The notes below the pieces were generated by a model. It saw nothing but the letters and a program-made list of their open reading frames with translations. It did not search any database and had not been told where the DNA came from. Below, one piece after another: positions 6,515 to 15,371 of a DNA stretch of 64,000 nt. Origin of the DNA: Mesorhizobium loti R88b (GTDB taxonomy: Bacteria > Pseudomonadota > Alphaproteobacteria > Rhizobiales > Rhizobiaceae); NCBI RefSeq assembly GCF_013170845.1, contig NZ_CP033367.1, positions 744,001-808,000 of the forward strand. Reading direction: 5' to 3'. The position numbers and the translations under genes were made by a program. Each line of letters opens with the position of its first letter. The stretch's first letter is position 1.

Positions 6515-9025
6515 TCAATGCGCCGCGCGCTTCTGCGCGGCCGAATAGATCAGAGCGGCGACGACGATTAGGATGCCCTGGAACAGATACTGGTATGTCT
6601 GCGTCAGGCCGAGGAAGGTGACGGCATTGAGCACCTCGGTGATCAGAACCGCGCCAAGAACCGTGCCGATGAAGGTGCCGCGCCCGCCGGTGAGGCTCGT
6701 GCCCCCAAGGACCACAGCCGTAATGCTCGATAAAGTATAGTTCACGCCCTGGCGCGGATCGCCGACTCCGATCTGCGTCATCAGCATGATTGCTCCGAGC
6801 GCGGTCAGCAGGGAACAGGCGATGTATCCGGTGATGAAGGTGAGGTCGACGCGCGTGCCCATCCTCCGCGCGGAATCCTCGTCGGAACCTACAGCCCTCA
6901 GGCGCCATCCAGCCTTCGTGTGGCGCAGCACTTGCTCGGCACCGAGCGCTGTCGCCACGAGCACCAGGAATGCCACTGGAAACGGGCCCCATTGCCAGTT
7001 GATCCAGTCCGTGACCGCATTGTTGATATAGCCGTCCGGATTGTCGCGCAGCAGAAAACTGAAGCCTTGTATGGCGATATACATGGCCAGGGTCGCCGCG
7101 ATAGGCGTGAAGTTCGCATAACGTATCAAGATCCCGTTCACGGCCCCTGCGATGAAGGCGCTTGCGAAGATCAACAGAAATCCCGCGACGATCATCACAG
7201 TCGACTTGTCGTCATTGATGAAGAAGGAAGCCACGACGACAAGAAAGCCAGCGAGCGGCCCAACCGAGAGGTCGATACCGCCCATCAGAAGGGCAATGGT
7301 CTGCCCCAGCGCAATGAACCCAAGCGCGGTCGCCAGCAGGAAAATGTTGTAGATGTTGTAGATCGAAAAGAAGTTATCGTTCTGACTGTAGACATAGAGC
7401 CCCAGCAGGGCGGTCACGAGAGCAAGCGGCACGGCCGGGGCGTTATCAGACTGCAGAAAGTGCCGTAACCCGCTTCCTCGAGGGGCAAGGGCATTTGAGA
7501 CGCCTTCACCGCCATGGGTTTCCGCTCTGACCGCTGCGGCGACGATCCGTTCTTCAACGACGTCATCGCCTGTCAGGGTCTCGACGACATGACCGCGCGA
7601 CATCACAATAACTCTGTCGCAAAGCCCCTCCAACTCGACGGCGTCCGACGAGTTGACGACGACGGGTTTGCCAGAATTCGAGACGTCGCGCAGAATCCGG
7701 TAGATTTCGAAACGAGCGCCCACATCGACGCCCTGCGTCGGCTCGTCTGCGATGATAAGGCCAGGCTCCGACAGAAGCGCCCGGGACATCACGACCTTCT
7801 GCTGGTTGCCGCCCGAAAGCGACAGGATGGGCGCTTCCATGCTCGGCGTCTTGACGGCCAATTCACCGAAGATGGACTTGACCCGTTCGAGTTCCTTCTT
7901 TCTGCTGACGATGCCGGCGACCGCGAATTTCTCCAGCGCCGAAAATGTCGCGTTCTCTCGCACAGTCAGTCCGCTTGCAACACCTTCGATATGCCTGTCG
8001 GAAGGCATGAAGGCTGCCTGGTGCAGCAGTTCAGTTTGCGTGATCTTGCGACCATGCAGGGCTATGGCGCCTCCAGCCGTTTGCAGGCCTGCCAGCACGC
8101 GCATGAGCTCCGACTGGCCATTGCCGGCAACCCCGGCGACGCCAATGATCTCGCCACGCGGCAGGCTGAAGCTGATATTGCGCAGACCCTTTCCGTTTAA
8201 GCCGGTGACCGAGAACGCTATTTCCTGGCTGGCGCACTGCGACTTTGGTGGAAAAGCCGACTCGAGCGTGCGGCCCACAATGAGGCGGACGAGATCGGTG
8301 TCACTGATGTCGTCCACCCGCGCCGCGCCGCGCACGCGCCCATCACGCAGGACGGTGACGCGATCGGCGATCTGGCGGATCTCAGCCAGACGATGGGTGA
8401 TGTAGATGACCGACGTGCCTGTTTTCACGACTTCGCGAATACGGTCGAACAGCATGTCCGTCGCTTCCTGATCCAAGGAGGCGGTGGGCTCATCCAGAAT
8501 AAGAACCTTGGGTTTAAGCGCGAGCGCTTTGGCGATTTCCAGCAGATGCTTCTGGGCGACGGTGAGACCCTCCGCGCGCATATGCAGCGGCACCTCCAAT
8601 TCGACGCTATCCAGCATCCGCTTGGCGACCTCGTGCGGCGGCTCGCCCGAAAAAAGCGAAACGGGCAGCGCCACGCGGAGATTTTCCAGAACCGAGAGAT
8701 CTTCGATAATGGCGGGATGTTGGAAGCAGGTGCCGATGCCCAGCGATGCCGCCACCTCGGGGGTCATCTGCTGGATCAGCCGGCCCTCGAACCTGATCTC
8801 CCCCTGGCTGGGAAGAAGCGTGCCCGAGATGATGTTCATCAGCGTCGATTTGCCTGCGCCGTTCTCCCCCAGTATGGCGTGTACCTCGCCGGCGCGAAAT
8901 TCAACGCTGACGTCACGCAGGGCCGGAACGCCCGAGAAATACTTATGGATGCCAGCCAGGCGAATGGCTACCTCGCTGTGCGCCTGCTCATCGGCATCAA
9001 TTGCGATAACGCTTGATTCCGCCAT
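6515..9025 (-). CDS. Sugar-type ABC transporter: ATP-binding protein fused to permease
   Basis: 836 residues joining two components that are normally separate. Residues about 20-510 form an RbsA/MglA-type double nucleotide-binding protein: Walker A GENGAGKST and signature LTVAQKHLLEIAKAL with LILDEPTASLD in the first half. The second half has the usual degenerate P-loop (GVAGNGQSELM), signature LSGGNQQKVVMSRAL and IADEPTQGVD. After a short linker, residues about 525-830 are an RbsC-type permease with roughly eight hydrophobic segments and the family motif IALLMGGIDLSVGPLAGF. It imports a sugar or polyol-like solute into the cytoplasm together with the permease at 10159 and the binding protein at 9095. 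Genes upstream in the operon encode dehydrogenases, which fits a polyol or sugar substrate. Confidence 0.9.
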   Translation of the reverse strand: MAESSVIAIDADEQAHSEVAIRLAGIHKYFSGVPALRDVSVEFRAGEVHAILGENGAGKSTLMNIISGTLLPSQGEIRFEGRLIQQMTPEVAASLGIGTCFQHPAIIEDLSVLENLRVALPVSLFSGEPPHEVAKRMLDSVELEVPLHMRAEGLTVAQKHLLEIAKALALKPKVLILDEPTASLDQEATDMLFDRIREVVKTGTSVIYITHRLAEIRQIADRVTVLRDGRVRGAARVDDISDTDLVRLIVGRTLESAFPPKSQCASQEIAFSVTGLNGKGLRNISFSLPRGEIIGVAGVAGNGQSELMRVLAGLQTAGGAIALHGRKITQTELLHQAAFMPSDRHIEGVASGLTVRENATFSALEKFAVAGIVSRKKELERVKSIFGELAVKTPSMEAPILSLSGGNQQKVVMSRALLSEPGLIIADEPTQGVDVGARFEIYRILRDVSNSGKPVVVNSSDAVELEGLCDRVIVMSRGHVVETLTGDDVVEERIVAAAVRAETHGGEGVSNALAPRGSGLRHFLQSDNAPAVPLALVTALLGLYVYSQNDNFFSIYNIYNIFLLATALGFIALGQTIALLMGGIDLSVGPLAGFLVVVASFFINDDKSTVMIVAGFLLIFASAFIAGAVNGILIRYANFTPIAATLAMYIAIQGFSFLLRDNPDGYINNAVTDWINWQWGPFPVAFLVLVATALGAEQVLRHTKAGWRLRAVGSDEDSARRMGTRVDLTFITGYIACSLLTALGAIMLMTQIGVGDPRQGVNYTLSSITAVVLGGTSLTGGRGTFIGTVLGAVLITEVLNAVTFLGLTQTYQYLFQGILIVVAALIYSAAQKRAAH

Positions 9026-9094
9026 ACCCTGTGGTCCGTCCTCGCGAAGACTTGCCCGGAGGTCTCCCTCCGGGCGTTCGTCAAATGCTATCGT

Positions 9095-10162
9095 TTATTT
9101 GCCAACAGCCTTGGCCTGATCCTCGGCCGGCAGTTCGGACGACAGATAGATAGCGCCCGGCAGATCCTTGCGGCACTGCACCGCCTTTGGCTGACCGGTC
9201 ACCGAGTTCTCGAAGGCTGGCGCCTTGAAGACTTCGTCCTTTGGCGGCACGCCCTTCGTGGCGAGCGCGACGGCCCATTGCACTGCGAGCCGGACATTGT
9301 CGTTGCCGGTCGCGACCGTGAACAACTTGAAATCCGGATTGGTCGCCTGGTTTTCATTCCAGAAGCATCCAAGCGAATTGCCGTCCGAAGTCGCCAGGGC
9401 CGGGATAGACTTGCCCTGCTTGCTGAAGAGCGGCAACGCGCCGACGAGCGAGGGACCGAAGTCGGAAACGATGACATCGATCTTCGCATTCTTGGCGATT
9501 TCCGCCGTAAGCACCTTTTGCGTGAGTGCCGGATCCCAGTTGGTTACCGCGAACGGCGCCTGATTGACGAAGACATACTCCGGACCAAGGACGTTCTTCA
9601 TCCCCTTGAGTTCGTCGAGGCCCTGACTATTGCCGGCCGGGCCGGAGAGGAACAGGAGATTTCCACCTTTGGGCAGGATGCTCTTGATCCAGTTGCCCCA
9701 GCTCTCGCCGTCATCGACGAAGGACGAGCCGATGAACTTCGAATAGTTCGTACCCTCCTTGCCGCCCACGTTGACGCGATAGGGCACGATGACCTTGCCC
9801 GCCTTGAAGACGCTGGTGATCGCGGGAAGGACGGCCGGGCCGGCGTCGCCGAACACGACCAGCGCGTCGACGCCTTTGGCCGCCATGCTCTTGATGTCCG
9901 AGATCGACTTCTGGGTGTCACCTTGTCCATCTGCATATTCGTATTTGGTGATGTTGGGGCAAAGTTCGACGGTCTGCTTGCCCGACGCCGTCGTCACCTG
10001 ACGCCAACTGTTGCCGCCATAACCGTCGAGCAGCGCAAGCGTCGCCTTCTTGGGGCCGCACCAGGATGGGACTTCGGCCCGGGCGATGTTGGTGGCGCCG
10101 AATGCCATGACGGTGGCGGCTAAGGAAAAGGCCACGCCCTTTGCGACAGAAGAGTACTTCAT
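9095..10162 (-). CDS. Sugar-type ABC transporter periplasmic binding protein
   Basis: 355 residues starting with a classic signal peptide: basic MKYSSVAK, a hydrophobic core, and AFGATNIARA before E, a likely signal peptidase I site. The mature part has the type-1 periplasmic binding protein (ribose/LacI-like) pattern: ATLALLDGYGGNSWRQV, SISDIKSMAAKGVDALVVFGDAGPAVLPAI and a hinge region near KVIVPYRVN. It would capture a sugar-like ligand in the periplasm and deliver it to the two permease units encoded on either side. Its ATG overlaps the stop of the permease gene (ATGA), showing tight translational coupling. The exact ligand is unknown. Confidence 0.88.
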   Translation of the reverse strand: MKYSSVAKGVAFSLAATVMAFGATNIARAEVPSWCGPKKATLALLDGYGGNSWRQVTTASGKQTVELCPNITKYEYADGQGDTQKSISDIKSMAAKGVDALVVFGDAGPAVLPAITSVFKAGKVIVPYRVNVGGKEGTNYSKFIGSSFVDDGESWGNWIKSILPKGGNLLFLSGPAGNSQGLDELKGMKNVLGPEYVFVNQAPFAVTNWDPALTQKVLTAEIAKNAKIDVIVSDFGPSLVGALPLFSKQGKSIPALATSDGNSLGCFWNENQATNPDFKLFTVATGNDNVRLAVQWAVALATKGVPPKDEVFKAPAFENSVTGQPKAVQCRKDLPGAIYLSSELPAEDQAKAVGK

Positions 10163-11181
10163 TTGTTTTCCTCCACATTTTTTGTTCCAGTCGATTTCCT
10201 CACGTTTACCGTCCAGCGGATCGAGTAAACACCGATGCCAAAACCCAAGGCCAAGGCCTGGATGATGGTTTGAGCCGAAAACGGCACACCGACTGTCAGT
10301 GCGAATTGGCTCAATTGGTTCAGAAAAAAGGCTGAGACCACCGTCGAGATCGGGTAGCCACGCCCGCCGAGCAGAGAAGTGCCGCCCAGGACGACCACCG
10401 CGACAGACGGCAGCAACAGGCTGTCTCCCTGGAAGGCAGTCGGCTCGCGAGTGATGCCGGCGATCAGGACTCCAGCCATGCAGTAAAGAAGCTGCGCATA
10501 GACATACGCCATCATCCGGTGGATGCGCACGCGCAGCCCTGCCGCGCGCCCGGCCAGTGGATTGGCGCCGATTGCCTCGAACCTCCGCCCGATGACGGTC
10601 TTTTTCAGCATGAAGGAGACGAAAGCCATCGCGGCGAGAGCGAAGAATATCGAGTTCGGGATTTCGAGGATTTCGCCGCCCGCGATGTCGGCGAGAAGGT
10701 TTGTGGTGATCGACGGGACGCCGCCGGACACAGCGAAGACCGCGCCATAAAGCAGGGCGTTGGTGCCGATGGTGGCGATGATGGCGTTGAGCCGGAAGAA
10801 GCTGACGAGCACTCCGTTCAGGAAACCCGCGGTGAGCGCGAAGGCGATGGCCAGCAGGACCGCCTGGAAGAGCAGCGCGTCATTCTGCTGCGGATAATGC
10901 GTTGCGACGACCACGGCGAGCGAGACCGCGCCCGGCAGCGACAGATCGAAGCCCCCCTGCTGCACCACCAGCAGCTGGCCAAGCCCAACGATGGCAATGA
11001 TTGCCGCGAAAGGCAGGCTTCCCGAGAGCGCGCCCCAGGACACGCTCGACGGCGCAAAGATCGCGCAGACAACGAGCAAGAAGAGTGTGGAGATAACGAC
11101 GGTCACGAAGCTCCGCGCCACCGGCATGGTAATTACGCCCGGTTGGGGAAGAGCATCAGGAGTCATCGGGCTCGCGTTCAT
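10159..11181 (-). CDS. Sugar-type ABC transporter permease (RbsC family)
   Basis: 340 residues, almost entirely hydrophobic helices. LLVVQQGGFDLSLPGAVSLAVV is the RbsC-family motif corresponding to the GGIDLSVG segment in the fused permease downstream, and the C-terminal VVVLGGTSLLGGRGYPIS matches the cytoplasmic coupling loop. I start it at ATG 11181 (MNASPMTPDALP); the longer frame upstream reads through antisense of the next gene and has Arg/Ala-rich nonsense composition. Together with the fused permease it would provide the two halves of a heteromeric transmembrane channel. Its stop overlaps the start of the binding-protein gene by four bases. Confidence 0.88.
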   Translation of the reverse strand: MNASPMTPDALPQPGVITMPVARSFVTVVISTLFLLVVCAIFAPSSVSWGALSGSLPFAAIIAIVGLGQLLVVQQGGFDLSLPGAVSLAVVVATHYPQQNDALLFQAVLLAIAFALTAGFLNGVLVSFFRLNAIIATIGTNALLYGAVFAVSGGVPSITTNLLADIAGGEILEIPNSIFFALAAMAFVSFMLKKTVIGRRFEAIGANPLAGRAAGLRVRIHRMMAYVYAQLLYCMAGVLIAGITREPTAFQGDSLLLPSVAVVVLGGTSLLGGRGYPISTVVSAFFLNQLSQFALTVGVPFSAQTIIQALALGFGIGVYSIRWTVNVRKSTGTKNVEENK

Positions 11182-11204
11182 CTCGGTGCGCTTTCGTTTC
11201 AGCG

Positions 11205-12266
11205 TCAGGGCAGCACGTTGGCGGCTCGGAATCTGTCGAATGCATCGGTGAAGGAACGCACCGAGTTCTGGTAGGCCGTGAAACCCATGTCGCGGCTCTT
11301 GGTCATGTCGTTGAAGTTCTCGATGATCCGGCCGAGATCGGCATCGCTGTGCCACCACGATGCGACGGTATTGAGCGGGTTCGTCTGGAGCCGATGCTTG
11401 GCAACGATCTTGTCCCAGACAGGCTCCATACCCGCCATCTGCTGCTCGAGCGGCTGGGCATGGCCGGGATAATCCGCGGCTGGCACGCCGAGGTGCGCGG
11501 CGAGCTTCGGCCACAGCCAGCTCCAGCGGAAGACCTCACCGTTGACGATGTTGAAGGCATGGTTGCCCGCTACAGGTTCGGTCGCTGCCCAGTGAAGTTG
11601 CTTGGCAATGATCCGACCGTCGGTGATGTCGACCGCCGCTTCATATTGCTGCGGCGAGCCTGGGAACACGAAGGGACGACCGGTCTCCTTGCAGATCGCC
11701 GCATAGGCGCCGAGGGTCGCGGCCATATTCATCTGGTTGCCGACTGTGTAGCCGATCAGCGTATGTGGGCGATGCACGGACCAGCTGAACCCCTGGCGCT
11801 CCGATGCGGCGAAGAGCTCGTCTTCCTGGTCGTAGTAGAAGTTTTGGTAGGGAAGGCGCGGCTGTTCCTCGCGGAAGGGTGTGACGGGCTTCGTTTTCGC
11901 ATACGCCTCGAACGGCCCCATGTAATGTTTGGCTCCGGTGACCAGCGCGGCATGGCCGACAGGCTTTCCCTCGACAGCCTTCAGCAGGTTGCGCACCATG
12001 CCGGCGTTGACGCGGCAATTCTCGGCCTCGGTTTCCTGGCGGAGCCAGGTCGTGATGAAGACGTCCGTGACCTTCACAGCGGCCAGTGCGCGCTTTGTCG
12101 CCTCGTCGTCGGTCAAATCGACGGCGATGTGATTAACGCGCTCAGGCAGGTCGTGCTTGTGGCGGGAAATCCCGGTCACGATCCAACCTGGCGTCGCGGT
12201 CAGGTGCTCGGCGAGATGGCGGCCGATAATACCGGAAACGCCGGCGATGAGTGCGTGGCGAGCCAT
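11205..12266 (-). CDS. Short-chain reductase of the PRISE (progesterone 5-beta-reductase/iridoid synthase-like) type
   Basis: 353 residues. The N-terminal GVSGIIGRHLAEHL is an extended-SDR Rossmann GxxGxxG variant typical of PRISE proteins, followed by GISRHKHDLP. The motif NFYYDQEDELFAA replaces the usual YxxxK-type catalytic motif and is characteristic of PRISE enzymes; SVHRPHTLIGY follows. These enzymes reduce activated C=C double bonds of enones with NAD(P)H. The start at 12266 shares one base with the upstream stop (TGATG), and the longer open frame beyond it is antisense to the dehydrogenase gene. In this operon a role in reducing an unsaturated keto intermediate is possible but not shown. 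Confidence 0.78.
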   Translation of the reverse strand: MARHALIAGVSGIIGRHLAEHLTATPGWIVTGISRHKHDLPERVNHIAVDLTDDEATKRALAAVKVTDVFITTWLRQETEAENCRVNAGMVRNLLKAVEGKPVGHAALVTGAKHYMGPFEAYAKTKPVTPFREEQPRLPYQNFYYDQEDELFAASERQGFSWSVHRPHTLIGYTVGNQMNMAATLGAYAAICKETGRPFVFPGSPQQYEAAVDITDGRIIAKQLHWAATEPVAGNHAFNIVNGEVFRWSWLWPKLAAHLGVPAADYPGHAQPLEQQMAGMEPVWDKIVAKHRLQTNPLNTVASWWHSDADLGRIIENFNDMTKSRDMGFTAYQNSVRSFTDAFDRFRAANVLP

Positions 12267-13252
12267 CAGTTTAGTCCCTGCGTGTTGAGCGTCACCTTGA
12301 TACAGGCCTGCGGATTCAGGCCGAGCTGGAAGGCTTCGACCGCCTCGGTGAGCTTGAAGTGGTGGGTCTGGATGGGCGATAGGTCGATACCGGTCCGCTC
12401 GAGAAAGCGGATGGCGGCTGGCCAAACGCCCGGCGAGCCGATGCAGCCGCGAACCGTAAGGTTCTTCATCTGGATGAGGCCGAGATTGACCGGGATCTTC
12501 TGGCCGATATTGATACCGACCATCGACATGCGTCCGTCCTGGCCGGCGTATTCGAAAGCTGCCGCAAGTGAAGCGCCATGGCCGGCGGCTTCGATCACCA
12601 GATCAGCGCCACGCCCTTGCGTGATCTCCATGATCCGCTCCGCCGCGCCGGATGGGTCGAGCGCTTCCGAGGCTCCGAGCTTCAGCGCGATGTCGCGCCG
12701 GGTCTGGATTGGATCGACCACGACGACGTTTGCGCCCATGCCGATCGCCGCCGCCGCCGACACGAGACCGATCGTGCCGCCGCCCGAGACCACGACGGTT
12801 TCGCTGGCATTGGTGCCACCCGAGCGGAGCACGGCGTAGAACCCGCAGGTGAAGGGTTCGATGAGAGCGCCGCGGTTATCGTCGACGCTGTCGGGCAGTT
12901 TGTGGAGCCAATCCGGATTGACGTTGAAATACTGCCGGTCGGCACCGTCCATGGAGAAGCCGAAATGATGCAAGCGCTCCGGCGTCCGAACCACGCATTC
13001 GCCGACAACGCGGTCTCCGACGCGGAAGTTCTTGACGGCCTTGCCGACTTCCACGATCTCACCGCACCATTCATGCCCCGGCGTCACCGGATAGGAGATG
13101 GGAATGATGTATCGCCCGGCCAGAAGCTCGTAGTCGGAATGGCAAATGCCGACGGTGCGCGTGCGCACCATGACCTCGGTGTCGTCAATGGTGGGCATCG
13201 CAACATCGACAACGACCGGTTGGTCGGGCTTTTCAAAGACGAGCGCTTTCAT
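12266..13252 (-). CDS. Zinc-type medium-chain alcohol dehydrogenase
   Basis: 328 residues of the MDR superfamily. Catalytic zinc ligand Cys37 is in GICHSDYE, and His60-Glu61 in PGHEWCGEIVEVG. The Rossmann motif VSGGGTIGLVSAAAAIGMGANVVVVDP sits mid-protein. The lobe that normally carries four closely spaced structural-zinc cysteines (about residues 86-110) has only Cys86, so the structural zinc site is absent. This resembles some sorbitol/threonine dehydrogenase-like enzymes oxidising a polyol or secondary alcohol with NAD. It is followed directly by the PRISE-like gene (TGATG) and preceded by the Gfo/Idh/MocA gene after 8 bp. Confidence 0.85.
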   Translation of the reverse strand: MKALVFEKPDQPVVVDVAMPTIDDTEVMVRTRTVGICHSDYELLAGRYIIPISYPVTPGHEWCGEIVEVGKAVKNFRVGDRVVGECVVRTPERLHHFGFSMDGADRQYFNVNPDWLHKLPDSVDDNRGALIEPFTCGFYAVLRSGGTNASETVVVSGGGTIGLVSAAAAIGMGANVVVVDPIQTRRDIALKLGASEALDPSGAAERIMEITQGRGADLVIEAAGHGASLAAAFEYAGQDGRMSMVGINIGQKIPVNLGLIQMKNLTVRGCIGSPGVWPAAIRFLERTGIDLSPIQTHHFKLTEAVEAFQLGLNPQACIKVTLNTQGLN

Positions 13253-13260
13253 GGTTCCTC

Positions 13261-14274
13261 CTAGACTGCGACGACCGCGCCATCCTGCGCCGCCGAGGCG
13301 ATGATGGCTTCGAGGATTGCTATATTGTTTACCAGTTCCTCGCCGGTGATCGGGTATGGCGCCTCGCCGCGCACGGCACGGGCAAAGGCCACCAGGTTGT
13401 CACGCACAGGTTCAGCTGGCGGCACTTCCGTCACGGTGATTGGCGAGCCGGTTTCCGCCGAGGTCACCACCCAGCCCGCGGGCGACTCGACATGCGCCTT
13501 GTCGCGGATGTCGATCCAGCCCTTGGTCCCGAACAAGGCGAAGCGGGAGACGAACGGTGTCACGAGCGTGGCGGAGATATAGGCCGTGCCGCCGGACTTG
13601 AACCGGATATGGGCGCTCATCGTGTCTCCCTGGGGAAACTCGGAGCCGAGATTCTCGCAGGATACGCGAACATCCCGCGCCGGGCCAAAAAGCGCGGTTG
13701 AGAGATCGGTGAGGTGAATGCCGGTTGCGGTCATGCCGGCGACTGGCGCCTCGGCGGCATTGAGGCGCCAGTTATCCGCGCTGAGAGCCAGGAACTTGTC
13801 ATGGCTGAAATTGGCCTCGACTTGCAAGAGGCGGCCGAGCTTGCCCGAGCGGGCGGCATCGACCATCCTTGCCACAGGCGGTTCCCAGCGGCGCTCGTGG
13901 CCCATTCCCAGGACCAGGCTCTTTGAGCGGCAGGCATTGACCGCGGCCTCTGCCCCCTTTCGGGTATGGCTCAGCGGCTTTTCACAGAACACATGCTTGC
14001 CCACGGCGACCGCGCGCTCGATCTGTTCGGCATGCAGCGAATGTGGCGTGGCCAAAATGACCGCTTCGACGCCAGGGTGGGTCAGTGCTTCTCTGTCGCT
14101 GGGATAGCAGACCAATCCGTTCGCCGTGGCGAACTCGGCGCCGGCGGCCGTGGGCTCGGCGGCGCAGACGATCTCGATCTCGTCCGACGCCTTCTGGAGG
14201 ACGCCGGTCATCTTCCTGCCCCACCAGCCGAGGCCGATCATTGCGACTTTCACAGGCGATTTCTTGCTGGTCAT
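13261..14274 (-). CDS. Gfo/Idh/MocA-family NAD(P)-dependent oxidoreductase
   Basis: 337 residues. Residues about 8-125 form the Rossmann domain, with VAMIGLGWWGRKM as the dinucleotide-binding loop, AVILATPHSLHAEQ and the family signature CEKPLSHT containing the conserved Lys. The C-terminal alpha/beta domain includes GMTATGIHLTDLSTALFG, which holds the conserved His near the active site. Family members oxidise or epimerise sugars and inositols (inositol 2-dehydrogenase, glucose-fructose oxidoreductase). Its position between two alcohol dehydrogenases in an operon with a sugar-type ABC importer supports a role in oxidising the imported carbohydrate. Confidence 0.87.
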   Translation of the reverse strand: MTSKKSPVKVAMIGLGWWGRKMTGVLQKASDEIEIVCAAEPTAAGAEFATANGLVCYPSDREALTHPGVEAVILATPHSLHAEQIERAVAVGKHVFCEKPLSHTRKGAEAAVNACRSKSLVLGMGHERRWEPPVARMVDAARSGKLGRLLQVEANFSHDKFLALSADNWRLNAAEAPVAGMTATGIHLTDLSTALFGPARDVRVSCENLGSEFPQGDTMSAHIRFKSGGTAYISATLVTPFVSRFALFGTKGWIDIRDKAHVESPAGWVVTSAETGSPITVTEVPPAEPVRDNLVAFARAVRGEAPYPITGEELVNNIAILEAIIASAAQDGAVVAV

Positions 14275-14281
14275 TTTGATC

Positions 14282-15349
14282 TCATATCGTCACGAGAATC
14301 TTCATGTGGTTGACGGACTTATCGAGCAGCGCCTCGAAACCCTTGGCCACGACGTCGTCGGCTGAGATCTCCGCGGTGCAGATCTTCTCGACCGGTAGCA
14401 GCCCTGCTTCGACCATGCGGATGATGCGCGGCCAGGACTGCACCGGGTAGCACCAGGTCGCCTCCACCGTGATGTCCTTGAGCGCCCAGAGCATTGCGTT
14501 GATCGAGGCCGGCTTCATGTGGAGGCCGGTCTGCACCACCTTGCCTTGACGGCGGACCGAGGCTGCGCAGCAGTTGAGGCTGGCCTCGAGGCCGACGCAT
14601 TCGATCGCGACATCGACGCCGACCCCTTCTTCCGTGTGCTCGCGGATGAAGGCTGGCACGTCGTCCTTTGTGGGATCGAGACAGATCGCATCCGGTACCA
14701 GCTGTTTTGCAAGGTTGCGGCGATAGGCATTCGGCTCGCTTACGAAGATGACCGCGGCACCCGCTGCACGTGCGGCGAGCAATGTCAGGGCCCCGATAGG
14801 GCCAAGACCGGAAATCAGCACCGTCGAGCCCGAGGTAACGCCGCCGCGATCTACGGCGTAAACGGCAACGGCAGCCGGCTCGATCATGGCGGCTTGCACA
14901 TCACTGACGCTGTTGGGGACCCCGGCCACATTGTAGTCGTTGACGACGGCGTACTCCGCCATACCGCCCCAGGCCCAGCTCAGTCCGACGCAACCCATCT
15001 GCTCGCTGAGATGATAGAGGCCTCTGCGGCCATAATAGTCGTTGCGCGGGGAAATCAACGGCTGGATCGACACCCGATCGCCAACCTTGACGTTGGAGAC
15101 GGCCGATCCCCTGTCTGCAACGATGGCGCTGAACTCATGGCCGAGAATCTGAGGATTGGTTGCGCCTGTATAAACGTGCGGCGTTTGCGGCGTCACGATC
15201 GGGCCAGCGATGTATTCATGCAGATCGGTGCCACAGATGCCGGTCACCAGCGGCCTGATCAGCACGTCATTTGCGCCGAGCTTCTGCGAAGGCGCGGGCA
15301 CGTCTTCGACACGGATATCCTTTGCTGCGTGAAATCTGACTGCTTTCAT
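14282..15349 (-). CDS. Zinc-type alcohol dehydrogenase, butanediol/sorbitol dehydrogenase-like
   Basis: 355 residues. MKAVRFHAAKDIRVEDVPAP is the typical N-terminal sequence of 2,3-butanediol dehydrogenase-like MDR enzymes. Catalytic-zinc motifs are GICGTDLHEY and LGHEFSAIV; the coenzyme loop is ISGLGPIGALTLLAARAAGA. The region where related enzymes have a C-x2-C-x2-C-x7-C structural zinc site has only one Cys (QMGCVG), so that site is lost. ATG 15349 is preferred because an AGAGG lies eight bases before it; a GTG at 15358 has no room for a ribosome site. It is the second gene after the SDR in this catabolic operon. Confidence 0.85.
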   Translation of the reverse strand: MKAVRFHAAKDIRVEDVPAPSQKLGANDVLIRPLVTGICGTDLHEYIAGPIVTPQTPHVYTGATNPQILGHEFSAIVADRGSAVSNVKVGDRVSIQPLISPRNDYYGRRGLYHLSEQMGCVGLSWAWGGMAEYAVVNDYNVAGVPNSVSDVQAAMIEPAAVAVYAVDRGGVTSGSTVLISGLGPIGALTLLAARAAGAAVIFVSEPNAYRRNLAKQLVPDAICLDPTKDDVPAFIREHTEEGVGVDVAIECVGLEASLNCCAASVRRQGKVVQTGLHMKPASINAMLWALKDITVEATWCYPVQSWPRIIRMVEAGLLPVEKICTAEISADDVVAKGFEALLDKSVNHMKILVTI

Positions 15350-15371
15350 CAAATGCACCTCTGAGACAAGT

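Noticed and set aside
10159..11514. A 451-residue N-terminally extended permease
   Set aside because: The extra 111 residues are Arg/Ala-rich antisense of the next gene; ATG 11181 gives a normal-length permease.
11349..12839. 496-codon plus-strand open frame
   Set aside because: It is antisense to the PRISE-like and alcohol dehydrogenase genes, both of which show intact cofactor motifs.
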